Made by a program: the position numbers and the translations under genes | Part shown: in pieces, positions 11,940-18,690 of the stretch | Layout of the letters: each line of letters begins with the position of its first letter | How positions within the stretch are numbered: position 1 is the stretch's first letter | Notes under the pieces: generated by a model | Database searches by the model: none | What the model was told of the DNA's origin: nothing | What the model saw: only the letters and a program-made list of their open reading frames with translations | IMG/VR virus record: IMGVR_UViG_3300000117_000333 | Coordinates: 1 to 21,458 of that record | Length of the DNA stretch: 21,458 nucleotides | Reading direction: 5' to 3' (one strand) | From: a virus

Positions 11940-11949
11940 AGGAATAGTT

Positions 11950-12480
11950 ATGGAATATTATGTAGAATACAGGCCCGGAACAGCATGGAATGAACGAAAA
12001 AATGCAACATATCGTTGGATGGAGTGCAAAAAATGTGGTGATATGTCAAAAGTATCACAAGATACGACTGCCGTTACTTGTCCTACTTGTGTACAGGAAG
12101 GTCTATATGAACAGTTTGGTGGTCCAGATGTTACTCTAAAAAAATCTTCTGGTAGACCAAGAGGCTGGAAATGGATGGCAGTTTTTGTTGATAGAGATGG
12201 AACAGTTTATCATAAAGGAATAGAACAACCTGATTTAAAGGGTACCATAGAGCCTAGTAAAATAAAGGATAAAGGTAATAGACTTACTAAAAAAGATAAA
12301 GAAAAGATAAAGCTAGAAGCTGGAAGAAGGTTATACAAACTTAAAAAAGAATACCAAAAGTTACGTTGGAAAAAGGACAAAAAGTCATTTGATAAAAATA
12401 TCAAGTATGAATCTAGAATATTGGCCGGAAAATTTCCTAGAAAATTCAATGCCGAAGAGTATTGGGAAAAAAATTACTAA
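11950..12480 (+). CDS. Zinc-ribbon protein with AT-hook-like motif
   Basis: A 176-residue protein. C26-x2-C29 and C44-x2-C47 form a zinc ribbon; SSGRPRGWKW at 66-75 contains the GRP core of an AT-hook; VFVDRDGTVYHKGIEQPDLK (78-97) is a small beta unit; residues 100-150 are strongly basic and helical (lysine/arginine-rich). All of this points to nucleic-acid binding, plausibly an accessory transcription or DNA-packaging factor in an AT-rich genome. No enzymatic motif is visible. The AGGAATAG before the ATG is a weak ribosome site. Confidence 0.6.
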   Translation: MEYYVEYRPGTAWNERKNATYRWMECKKCGDMSKVSQDTTAVTCPTCVQEGLYEQFGGPDVTLKKSSGRPRGWKWMAVFVDRDGTVYHKGIEQPDLKGTIEPSKIKDKGNRLTKKDKEKIKLEAGRRLYKLKKEYQKLRWKKDKKSFDKNIKYESRILAGKFPRKFNAEEYWEKNY

Positions 12481-12493
12481 AACATTTTACCAT

Positions 12494-12514
12494 GTAAATT
12501 TTTTTGTTTATATT
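12494..12514 (+). promoter_or_regulatory. Promoter-like motif A (GTAAA variant)
   Basis: GTAAA at 12494-12498, 10 bases, TATATT at 12509-12514. The bases before it (ATTTTACCAT) resemble those before the copy at 89 (GTTTTACCAC), so these two may form a subclass. It lies 33 bases before the 12547 gene and would serve the ClpP-HD-sigma operon. Confidence 0.5.
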
Positions 12515-12546
12515 ATAACATATTAAAACTAAAGTAGAGAACTGAT

Positions 12547-12783
12547 ATGTTAATAAATATGACTGATAAACTAATTTACCAACGGGGTGGATCCACTAAA
12601 GAGGCAAAGCAAATAATATTTGAGCTTCCTAAAGAAATGACTTGTCATGAATTTAAGGTTATGTGTATAAGAATGGCTCACGCAATTGGCTATCACGACT
12701 CATCTGTACGAGAAAACTTTGGTAAAATAGAAGATAAAAACTTTAAACATGATAAAAAACAACTTAAATTATTATTTGACTAA
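12547..12783 (+). CDS. Hypothetical protein, 78 residues
   Basis: Small basic protein, starting MLINMTDKLIYQRGGSTKEA; an alternative start is the ATG at 12559. The pattern EMTCHEFKVMCIRMAHAIGYHD looks like one helix. No family recognised. It is the first gene of the operon continuing with ClpP, HD protein, membrane protein and sigma factor, with one base between its stop and the ClpP start. A role as an adaptor for the protease is possible from position alone. Confidence 0.6.
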   Translation: MLINMTDKLIYQRGGSTKEAKQIIFELPKEMTCHEFKVMCIRMAHAIGYHDSSVRENFGKIEDKNFKHDKKQLKLLFD

Positions 12784-12784
12784 T

Positions 12785-13408
12785 ATGGCATTATACGACG
12801 AAGATATGGAACGAGAATTACCTGGAAAACAGGCAAAAACCGAAACACTACAACCACAAAAATCATCAGCTTGGGAAGAATCAGAACGAGGAGTATACAT
12901 ACCTGAAAGTGTTTTATATTTAGTAGGAGAAATTGCTGAATATTCGTTATTTGACTTTATGACTAAGGTTAGAACTATTATTAGAGAACGTGATGAATCA
13001 TACAAAGATGAGGCATTAAACTTAATAATTAATTCACCAGGAGGAGATGTTTCTGAGATGTTTGGAATAATTGACTTTATGGAGTTGATAGATACAAAGG
13101 TAAATACAATATGTAGAGGCTCTGCACAATCGGCAGGAGCAATAATTTTAGCATGTGGAACAGGACAGAGAGCTGCATCTAAGCATTCAACAATTATGTT
13201 TCACCAAGGATCTACGTTCTCACAAGGAAAGCTATCAGATGTAAGAGCTGGCCTAGAATATTCTAAATCAGTAGAAGCTAAAATATATACATTACTTGGT
13301 GAAAAAACAAAAAAACCAGCAAATTGGTGGGAAGAAAAAATGAAGTCTGACTTTTACTTAACTGCTGAAGACGCCTTAGAATTAGGTGTAATAGATACAA
13401 TAGGATAA
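12785..13408 (+). CDS. clpP: ClpP-like serine protease
   Basis: A 207-residue protein with a complete ClpP catalytic triad: Ser116 in GSAQSAGAI, His140 in IMFHQG, and Asp189 in KSDFYLTAEDALELGVID, which aligns with the ERDxFLSAxEAxxYGLID motif of ClpP. INSPGGDV at 82-89 is the conserved substrate-strand loop. The first ~35 residues are a polar extension longer than in host ClpP. I chose ATG 12785 because the earlier in-frame ATG at 12749 would add residues from inside the upstream gene. ClpP forms a barrel protease fed by an AAA+ unfoldase (ClpX/ClpA), presumably the host's, as none is in the window. Processing of phage structural proteins or degradation of tmRNA-tagged peptides are the obvious roles. 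Confidence 0.88.
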   Translation: MALYDEDMERELPGKQAKTETLQPQKSSAWEESERGVYIPESVLYLVGEIAEYSLFDFMTKVRTIIRERDESYKDEALNLIINSPGGDVSEMFGIIDFMELIDTKVNTICRGSAQSAGAIILACGTGQRAASKHSTIMFHQGSTFSQGKLSDVRAGLEYSKSVEAKIYTLLGEKTKKPANWWEEKMKSDFYLTAEDALELGVIDTIG

Positions 13409-13410
13409 TT

Positions 13411-14181
13411 ATGAATTTTACAGAAGAACAATTACTACAAAACTGGAATACTTTAACGTCAAAAATTGATAAGACATTTGATGGCGATAGAAAAGTAAAA
13501 TTATTAGAAATGTACGATGGATTTGCCGATCGAATGATGATGGCACCTGCATCTGGTATAGAACACTTTCACAATTGTTTTATTGGCGGATATGTTGACC
13601 ATGTAATAAGAGTCATGGAATGTTCTGCAAAACTATATAATGTATGGAAAGGCATGGGAGCAGATATGAGTGGTTATACAACTGAAGAACTTGCGTTTTC
13701 TGCGCTTAATCACGATTTAGGTAAAATTGGAGATATTGAGAATGAATACTATGTACCAAATCCAAGTGAGTGGCACAGAAAGAATCAAGGTAAGATATAC
13801 AACGTTAATCCAAATATTCAAAATATGTCAGTTCCACACCGTAGTTTATGGCTTTTACAAGAGTTTGGTATAAAATATAACCAAAATGAAATGATCGCTA
13901 TAATGACCCATGATGGTTTATATGATGAAGGAAATGCTGCATATCTTAAGACATGGGACAAAGACAGAAAGCTTAGAAACCATATGCCATTATTACTACA
14001 TCAAGCTGACCATATGGCATCAATGATTGAGTTTGAGCATTGGAATAGAGGTGGCAAAACGGCTTCAGCTCCACTTGTAAAAAACTCCACACCTACATTT
14101 AAGAAAAAGGCGCCAAAAATTTCTAATGCAAACGATAGTGCCCAAGATCTATTTAAAGATTTATTTGGAGATACTAAATGA
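13411..14181 (+). CDS. HD-domain phosphohydrolase
   Basis: A 256-residue protein with the metal-binding signature of the HD superfamily: H64 in GGYVDHVIRV, H101-D102 in ALNHDLGKIGD, H167-D168 in IMTHDGLYDEG and D200 in LLHQADHMAS. The C-terminal ~40 residues are a polar, lysine-rich tail ending DLFKDLFGDTK. HD enzymes hydrolyse nucleotides, cyclic dinucleotides or (p)ppGpp; which substrate is used cannot be seen. In a phage, dNTP metabolism or removal of a host alarm or anti-phage nucleotide signal are both plausible. It starts three bases after clpP and overlaps the next gene by four. Confidence 0.8.
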   Translation: MNFTEEQLLQNWNTLTSKIDKTFDGDRKVKLLEMYDGFADRMMMAPASGIEHFHNCFIGGYVDHVIRVMECSAKLYNVWKGMGADMSGYTTEELAFSALNHDLGKIGDIENEYYVPNPSEWHRKNQGKIYNVNPNIQNMSVPHRSLWLLQEFGIKYNQNEMIAIMTHDGLYDEGNAAYLKTWDKDRKLRNHMPLLLHQADHMASMIEFEHWNRGGKTASAPLVKNSTPTFKKKAPKISNANDSAQDLFKDLFGDTK

Positions 14182-14444
14182 TATTGACAATTATCATATT
14201 ATCAATATTATTAATATTTTTAGGCTATGGAATATATAACCTTTTAAAACAGTTAGAAAAATACGAAGAAGCAATAGAGAAATCAGATTCTAGTCTTAAT
14301 GAAACTCAAGAAAGTCTAATTTCTATTTTAACTAAAATAAGAACTATAGATAGTAAAGGTATTTTTGAAAACGATGATGAAGTAGGACAAGTATTCAAAC
14401 AAATATCAGATACTATTGAGAAAATTGAGACTTTAAATGACTAA
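14178..14444 (+). CDS. Small membrane-anchored coiled-coil protein
   Basis: An 88-residue protein: a short N-terminal membrane segment (about 2-22, ILTIIILSILLIFLGYGIY) followed by a charged helix with heptad-like spacing through residue 85. The layout resembles holin- or i-spanin-like proteins, but without an adjacent o-spanin/lipoprotein ORF the spanin idea is weak. ATGA overlap with the HD gene and an 8-base overlap with the sigma factor gene show it is part of the same coupled operon. Confidence 0.55.
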   Translation: MILTIIILSILLIFLGYGIYNLLKQLEKYEEAIEKSDSSLNETQESLISILTKIRTIDSKGIFENDDEVGQVFKQISDTIEKIETLND

Positions 14445-15234
14445 TAAACAAGGAAAATTATCACCAATAGAACAGTTTTACGAAGACCTAGCTATACAAC
14501 AAGCCGAAGAAGCTAGAATTGCTGCAGAAGCCGCTAAAGGTAAAAGAAGAGGTCGACCTAGAAAAAATAAGATGTATTTTACACCAATAACGGAAGCAGC
14601 TATTATTGCATATAATAAAGATCCGGAATCTCCATTAAGAAATAAGGTGTTTAACGAACATATACATAGAGCGTTAGATAAGCTTTCTGAAAATATTATT
14701 CATACCTTTAAATTTTATTATTTTGACTATGGAGCAAGAGAATTAAAACAAGAAGTAGTTGCATTTATGCTTGAAAAACTACCTAAATTTGTTGAAGGTA
14801 GAGGTAAAGCCTTTTCATATTTTAGTATTGTTGCAAAAAATTATTTGATTCAAAACAATAATAAAAACTATAAGGCACTTAAAGAAAAAGCACCTGTTGT
14901 TGTTATAGATTCACAACGAGATTTAACAAACGAACAAATGAAAAAGGACTTCGATGACCAAAGAGCAGCTTTCATGGAGTCATTTATAGAACACTATGAC
15001 AAAAAAATACCTAAGGTTTTTAAAAGCGATCGAGACAAGAGAATAGCGTTCGCGGTACTACAATTATTTAGAGATAGAGAAAGTATTGAAAACTTTAACA
15101 AAAAAGCACTATATATTATGATTAGAGAAATGACAAACACTAGGACACAGTACATAACGAAGGTTGTCAACATAATCAAAAAGGAATATTCAGAGACATT
15201 CCAAAAATATCAAGAAGCAAGGATAAATATCTAG
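14437..15234 (+). CDS. gp55-like late sigma factor, with N-terminal AT-hook
   Basis: A 265-residue protein. The central part, LDKLSENIIHTFKFYYFDYG...KQEVVAFMLEKLPKFVEGRG.AFSYFSIVAKNYLIQNNNKNYK (about 80-146), lines up from memory with the sigma region-2-like part of T4 gp55 (LSKRFNFSGY...[20 protein letters not shown]...[20 protein letters not shown]). It is longer than T4 gp55 (185 residues), mainly through a 45-residue N-terminal extension with GKRRGRPRKNK (35-45), a textbook AT-hook core, and a longer C-terminus. gp55 directs host RNA polymerase to late promoters (TATAAATA in T4). The call is from pattern similarity only. Confidence 0.65.
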   Translation: MTNKQGKLSPIEQFYEDLAIQQAEEARIAAEAAKGKRRGRPRKNKMYFTPITEAAIIAYNKDPESPLRNKVFNEHIHRALDKLSENIIHTFKFYYFDYGARELKQEVVAFMLEKLPKFVEGRGKAFSYFSIVAKNYLIQNNNKNYKALKEKAPVVVIDSQRDLTNEQMKKDFDDQRAAFMESFIEHYDKKIPKVFKSDRDKRIAFAVLQLFRDRESIENFNKKALYIMIREMTNTRTQYITKVVNIIKKEYSETFQKYQEARINI

Positions 15235-15322
15235 ATGTATATTTTAGTATATTTAATTTTGAAAACGGCCAATAGTGGCCACACAACGTTACTAGCATAA
15301 CAATTAAAAAAGGAGAAAATTT
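15235..15322 (+). promoter_or_regulatory. Leader of the outer-membrane protein gene, with a small hairpin
   Basis: TATATTTTAGTATATTTAAT gives possible -10 elements near 15238-15256. GGCCA-ATAG-TGGCC can form a 5-bp stem around 15266-15279, too short and lacking a T-run to be a terminator. AAAAAGGAGAAAATTT then gives the strongest ribosome site in the window. The region probably carries a dedicated promoter for the following gene pair. Confidence 0.4.
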
Positions 15323-15757
15323 ATGAAAAATTTATTTTTAACATTAACATTAGCTTGCGCAACATTGTTTGCAGGAGCTCAAAACTTTATGGTTATTACA
15401 ACCTATAATGCACCAGAGGATGGAGCAGATTTCGAGCTTTCAAGCTTAACTGACAATATGGGTATCGGATATGTATTAAACGATACTTGGACTGTTGGTC
15501 TAATCGCTGCCGGTGAAGATTCAGTAGGAGACAAAAACTATGACCTATTCGGCCGTTACAATTATAACGCGAATATGTTTGTTTCTGTTCAAGCACCAAC
15601 TGAAGAAATGATGGACAACTTAACAATTGGTTTAGGTTATTCATTTGTAGTATGGAAAGCTCTAGCAGTAGAGCCAAATTATACATTAGGTCTTAAAGAA
15701 GACTCAAACGGAGATAGAGAGGGTACGTTCAACTTAGGGTTGGCATACCGTTTCTAA
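15323..15757 (+). CDS. Exported outer-membrane beta-barrel-like protein
   Basis: A 144-residue protein. The first ~20 residues are a clean signal peptide (ending FAGAQ, typical of Bacteroidota). The mature part alternates polar and hydrophobic residues in short strands (GIGYVLNDTWTVGLIAAG, YDLFGRYNYNANMFVSVQA, NLTIGLGYSFVVW, LAVEPNYTLGL, GTFNLGLAYRF), and it ends in aromatic F preceded by Y, the usual outer-membrane insertion signal. About six to eight strands fit a small OmpA/OmpW-type barrel. A phage-borne barrel may change the host surface (receptor masking, superinfection exclusion) or help lysis. The very strong ribosome site implies high expression. Confidence 0.75.
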   Translation: MKNLFLTLTLACATLFAGAQNFMVITTYNAPEDGADFELSSLTDNMGIGYVLNDTWTVGLIAAGEDSVGDKNYDLFGRYNYNANMFVSVQAPTEEMMDNLTIGLGYSFVVWKALAVEPNYTLGLKEDSNGDREGTFNLGLAYRF

Positions 15758-15807
15758 ACATTAACAATTAGTCAATGCTAGTGGCAATAAACAAGAGGAG
15801 AAATCAA

Positions 15808-16032
15808 ATGGATAATGTAATAAAAATGATTACAGGATTTTTTGGCGGATTAACAACAATTCTAATGGCAGTATTACCAGTAACGATCTTATGGTTCGTT
15901 GTAACAGGTGGTGATGTATTTGGAATGGATGTAATTGCGAATTTAACATCATTAGTGGATGGATTCGGACAAGGTGGTTTTACTGGATTAGTAGTATTAT
16001 TAATCGTAGCATCATTTTTTGTTAAGAAGTAA
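15808..16032 (+). CDS. Two-TM small membrane protein
   Basis: 74 residues from ATG 15808, chosen because GAGGAG lies 7 bases before; the in-frame ATG at 15775 has no ribosome site and would add a basic stretch. Two hydrophobic segments (about 11-33 and 52-72) are separated by a loop with FGMDVIANLTSLVDGFGQ. It is highly initiated and followed by a strong terminator, so it forms a short operon with the barrel protein. A role in membrane permeabilisation (holin-like) or as inner-membrane partner of the barrel is possible; nothing decides. Confidence 0.65.
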   Translation: MDNVIKMITGFFGGLTTILMAVLPVTILWFVVTGGDVFGMDVIANLTSLVDGFGQGGFTGLVVLLIVASFFVKK

Positions 16033-16053
16033 TTAAACTTACTTGTATGAAGG

Positions 16054-16095
16054 TTGCCCAGGTGCTTATTAAAGTGCTTGGGCAATTTTTATTTT
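16054..16095 (+). terminator. Rho-independent terminator
   Basis: TTGCCCAGGTGC (16054-16065) pairs with GTGCTTGGGCAA (16074-16085) as a 12-bp stem with three G-U pairs and an 8-base loop, followed by TTTTTATTTT. It ends the outer-membrane/inner-membrane protein unit and separates it from the virion operon. It is the only clear intrinsic terminator I see in the window. Confidence 0.9.
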
Positions 16096-16102
16096 GCAGC
16101 TC

Positions 16103-16115
16103 GGATATATTTATA
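16103..16115 (+). promoter_or_regulatory. Motif B variant upstream of the baseplate operon
   Basis: GGATATATTTATATATAG, a two-base-expanded form of GATATTTATA, between the terminator and the first virion gene, with TAGGAG and the ATG about 30 bases further on. It is the natural place for a late promoter. The exact spacing differs from the other copies. Confidence 0.45.
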
Positions 16116-16144
16116 TATAGATAAATAGTATTAGGAGAAAATAT

Positions 16145-16483
16145 ATGTTTGATGATGAAGTATTTAAGGGCAAAACCTTGTCTAACATTTTTTCAGAGAT
16201 CTACCAAAACTCTAGAAAAAAAGACGAGCAAATTAATACCCTAATAGGTCAGCTAAAAGGCCTAATAAAAAACATGACAGATGCAACAGTTATAGTACCA
16301 TTAATTAAAGACTATATTGATGCATCTCTAAAAAATGACGACCATTTAATAAAAATGGCAGGAATAATTCAACGAGCTCAAACAAGAGCTACAGACTCTG
16401 GAGGAGATTTTACTCTAAGTGATGATGAAAAGAAACAACTCTTAAACACAATTACAGAGTTAGAAGACAAAAGTAGGGACTAG
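16145..16483 (+). CDS. Hypothetical virion-operon protein, 112 residues
   Basis: Soluble helical protein beginning MFDDEVFKGKTLSNIFSEIY, with VPLIKDYIDASLKNDDHLIK in the middle and a charged C-terminus (SDDEKKQLLNTITELEDKSRD). No family named with confidence. It is the first gene after the terminator, has a TAGGAG ribosome site, and its stop (TAG) is two bases before the spike gene. Likely a structural or assembly protein by position. Confidence 0.6.
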   Translation: MFDDEVFKGKTLSNIFSEIYQNSRKKDEQINTLIGQLKGLIKNMTDATVIVPLIKDYIDASLKNDDHLIKMAGIIQRAQTRATDSGGDFTLSDDEKKQLLNTITELEDKSRD

Positions 16484-16485
16484 TA

Positions 16486-17673
16486 ATGCCAGTAAATACC
16501 GGAGCACAAGTAAAAGGCCTAGAACAATCGGTTAATAACTTACAAATAGAACCTGCAGAGGTTGTTGATATAATATTAGATGAAGCTCACCCTGAATATA
16601 ATCCAGATAATGGAAATACGGTTGGATGCGTATTGGCAAGATCCATCCAAACAGAACGAAATAGAAGTGATTATACATTACAATGGACAATGCCAACAAA
16701 TGGTAATATAATACAATATCCTTTAGTATCTGAAATAGTATTATTGGTAATTGGAGCTTCTCCGGATTCACAAAGACAAACAGGATCTGTTAAAAAATAT
16801 TGGATGTCATTACCACAAAATGTATGGCAAGATGTAAATGAAAATAGTTTACCTGCAGCTTCATACTCATTACCATATCGAGAATTAACTCCTTCTGAAT
16901 TTGATAGACATAAGGGAGATGCTGAACCAAACGGACCAACACTTGGTAATTCATTTAAACCAAAGGAAGTATCATCACTTCAACCATATGAAGGTGATTT
17001 AATAGTACAAGGTAGATGGGGAAATTCAATACGAATGGGAAGTACTTCTGATCCTCAAGCTGGAGATCCTAATCTATATTCGGATGCAGGTGCTGCAGGA
17101 GATCCTATAATAACAATACAAAACGGATACGGAAATACCTCAGATACTGGAGAAGGTTACCACTTAGAAGATTATACAACGGCTGGTGATGCATCACAAG
17201 TAGTACTTACTAATGGTCAAAAAATACCCTTAGAAATTGCAAGTACAAATAAGGATTCATACCATAATAGTTCAGCACCTGACGAACAAGATTCATTTGA
17301 AGGAAATCAAATAATATTAAACTCAGATAGAATAGTTTTTAATTCAAAAAAAGATAGTATATTAGGAACGGCAAAAATATCAGTAGGCTTTTCAACAGAA
17401 GGTACGTTTAATATTGATGCCGATGACCATACAATAATAGATTCACCAAAAATATACTTAGGAAATGCATCGACAGACGAAGCTGAACCTGTAGCAATGG
17501 GACAAACACTTGTTGATTGGATGCAAAAGTTATGTGACACTCTCATGGCAGAAACTCACCCAACAGCTTGCGGACCTAGCGGAACACCAATAAATACAGC
17601 GGACTATGCAGATTTAAAATCAGCCGCTCCAGATATATTAAGCGAAAATAGTTTTTGTACTAAATCTAATTAG
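16486..17673 (+). CDS. Baseplate central spike/hub protein (gp5-like, OB-fold)
   Basis: A 395-residue protein. The N-terminal part (about 20-110) has GNTVGCVLARSI...IIQYPLVSEIVLLVIGA, a five-strand OB-fold-like unit. The middle carries GDLIVQGRWGNSIRMGSTSD (171-190), the phrase found in phage hub/spike proteins just before the beta-helix. The C-terminal part alternates short strands (IILNSDRIVFNSKKDSILGT, HTIIDSPKIYLGNAS), then MGQTLVDWMQKLCDTLMAETHPTACGPSG, which has the glycine-rich THPT region seen in gpV/gp5-like spikes. No lysozyme domain is visible, unlike T4 gp5. It would form the tail tip that pierces the outer membrane. Confidence 0.7.
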   Translation: MPVNTGAQVKGLEQSVNNLQIEPAEVVDIILDEAHPEYNPDNGNTVGCVLARSIQTERNRSDYTLQWTMPTNGNIIQYPLVSEIVLLVIGASPDSQRQTGSVKKYWMSLPQNVWQDVNENSLPAASYSLPYRELTPSEFDRHKGDAEPNGPTLGNSFKPKEVSSLQPYEGDLIVQGRWGNSIRMGSTSDPQAGDPNLYSDAGAAGDPIITIQNGYGNTSDTGEGYHLEDYTTAGDASQVVLTNGQKIPLEIASTNKDSYHNSSAPDEQDSFEGNQIILNSDRIVFNSKKDSILGTAKISVGFSTEGTFNIDADDHTIIDSPKIYLGNASTDEAEPVAMGQTLVDWMQKLCDTLMAETHPTACGPSGTPINTADYADLKSAAPDILSENSFCTKSN

Positions 17674-17683
17674 GAGAATATTT

Positions 17684-18148
17684 ATGCCATTTAATCCTGC
17701 ACTTTTTGCAAATGTTTATAATGCCAACTTTGGAGGTGAAGTTTCTAGTGGAGAGAAACAGGGTGATGCAGGAAAAGCTTGGGCACAAGCAGTCACAGCA
17801 GGAGCTACAACAGTATTGGCACCAGCTCCATCATCAATGTTAAGTGCGGCAGAAAGTGCAATGGCCGGAGCACTAGCAGGATGGAATTCAGACACTGATA
17901 ATGCAGGAAATATGTTAAAGTCAGCAATACAATTATATGCAACAACCATGGCTCCAGGTTTTGCACCTTCAATAGCAATTCCACCAGCTGGACCACCTCC
18001 AATTGACGGTGGTTTTCCAGTAGGAGATGCTGGAGCTGATGCATTAACGATGGGAAATCAATTTGGAGCACTATTAGCTAGTTGGTTTCCAACTGGACTG
18101 TATACTATACCCGGAGTACCACCTATTGGACCATTACCTTGGATATAG
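17684..18148 (+). CDS. Ala/Gly/Pro-rich virion-operon protein
   Basis: A 154-residue protein starting MPFNPALFANVYNANFGG, exceptionally rich in Ala, Gly and Pro and with runs such as IPPAGPPPIDGGFP. It has almost no charge in the last 60 residues. Two central helices (about 30-50, 55-92) are amphipathic. No signal peptide. Position between the spike and gp25 genes suggests a baseplate or tail-tip component, perhaps binding the spike. Composition is the only other clue. Confidence 0.55.
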   Translation: MPFNPALFANVYNANFGGEVSSGEKQGDAGKAWAQAVTAGATTVLAPAPSSMLSAAESAMAGALAGWNSDTDNAGNMLKSAIQLYATTMAPGFAPSIAIPPAGPPPIDGGFPVGDAGADALTMGNQFGALLASWFPTGLYTIPGVPPIGPLPWI

Positions 18149-18170
18149 GAACAAAAAAGTTAGCAAACGA

Positions 18171-18180
18171 GATATTTATA
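18171..18180 (+). promoter_or_regulatory. Motif B (GATATTTATA)
   Basis: GAGATATTTATATAAGTAAC between the Ala-rich gene and the gene at 18199, 18 bases before the ATG. An internal late promoter for the gp25/gp6 part of the operon would explain it. Confidence 0.5.
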
Positions 18181-18198
18181 TAAGTAACGAGAACAATT

Positions 18199-18687
18199 AT
18201 GAAAAAAACAGAGAAACTAATAAGCGTAATACGAAAAGTTGTTAGAGAAGAAGTTAAAAAAGCTATTCGTGAAGAACTAAATGAAGTTCTAGGAAAGAAA
18301 AAACTAACAAAAGAAACTATTAGGCATGGTATGAAGTTAGCCGATGTTGCCAACTCTCCTAAAAATCCTTATGAACAAGGAAAGAGTAGAAAAAAACATC
18401 AAGAATTTGAGTTTACACGAGATCCTATATTAAATAAGGTATTGAATGAAACGGCAAATGAAGAATGGCCAACTATGGGAGGAAAAACATATTCTGACGG
18501 TAAAGACGGTTTAGCATCAATGATGGGACTTGAATCACCAGATCAAATGTTTGGCCAAAAACCATCAGCACAACAGATGGTACCTAAAGATAGGCAACAT
18601 GTTGAAGTTGATGATAATATGGCTCAAGTTTTAACTAGAGATTATACTGACTTAATGAAAGCAATTAATAAAAAGAAAGGTAAATAG
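18199..18687 (+). CDS. Conserved-looking tail/virion protein with basic N-terminus
   Basis: A 162-residue protein. Residues 1-40 form a very charged helix (MKKTEKLISVIRKVVREEVK), 60-100 contain EFEFTRDPILNKVLNETA and EEWPTMGGKTYS, a wording I associate with unnamed structural proteins of marine T4-like phages, and the tail is basic (INKKKGK). Function unknown. It lies three bases before gp25 in the same operon, so it is probably a baseplate-associated protein. Confidence 0.55.
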   Translation: MKKTEKLISVIRKVVREEVKKAIREELNEVLGKKKLTKETIRHGMKLADVANSPKNPYEQGKSRKKHQEFEFTRDPILNKVLNETANEEWPTMGGKTYSDGKDGLASMMGLESPDQMFGQKPSAQQMVPKDRQHVEVDDNMAQVLTRDYTDLMKAINKKKGK

Positions 18688-18690
18688 TAA

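Noticed and set aside
15396-15686. - strand ORF of 96 residues opposite the outer-membrane protein
   Set aside because: The + strand frame has a signal peptide, a beta-barrel pattern and a strong ribosome site; the antisense frame has none.
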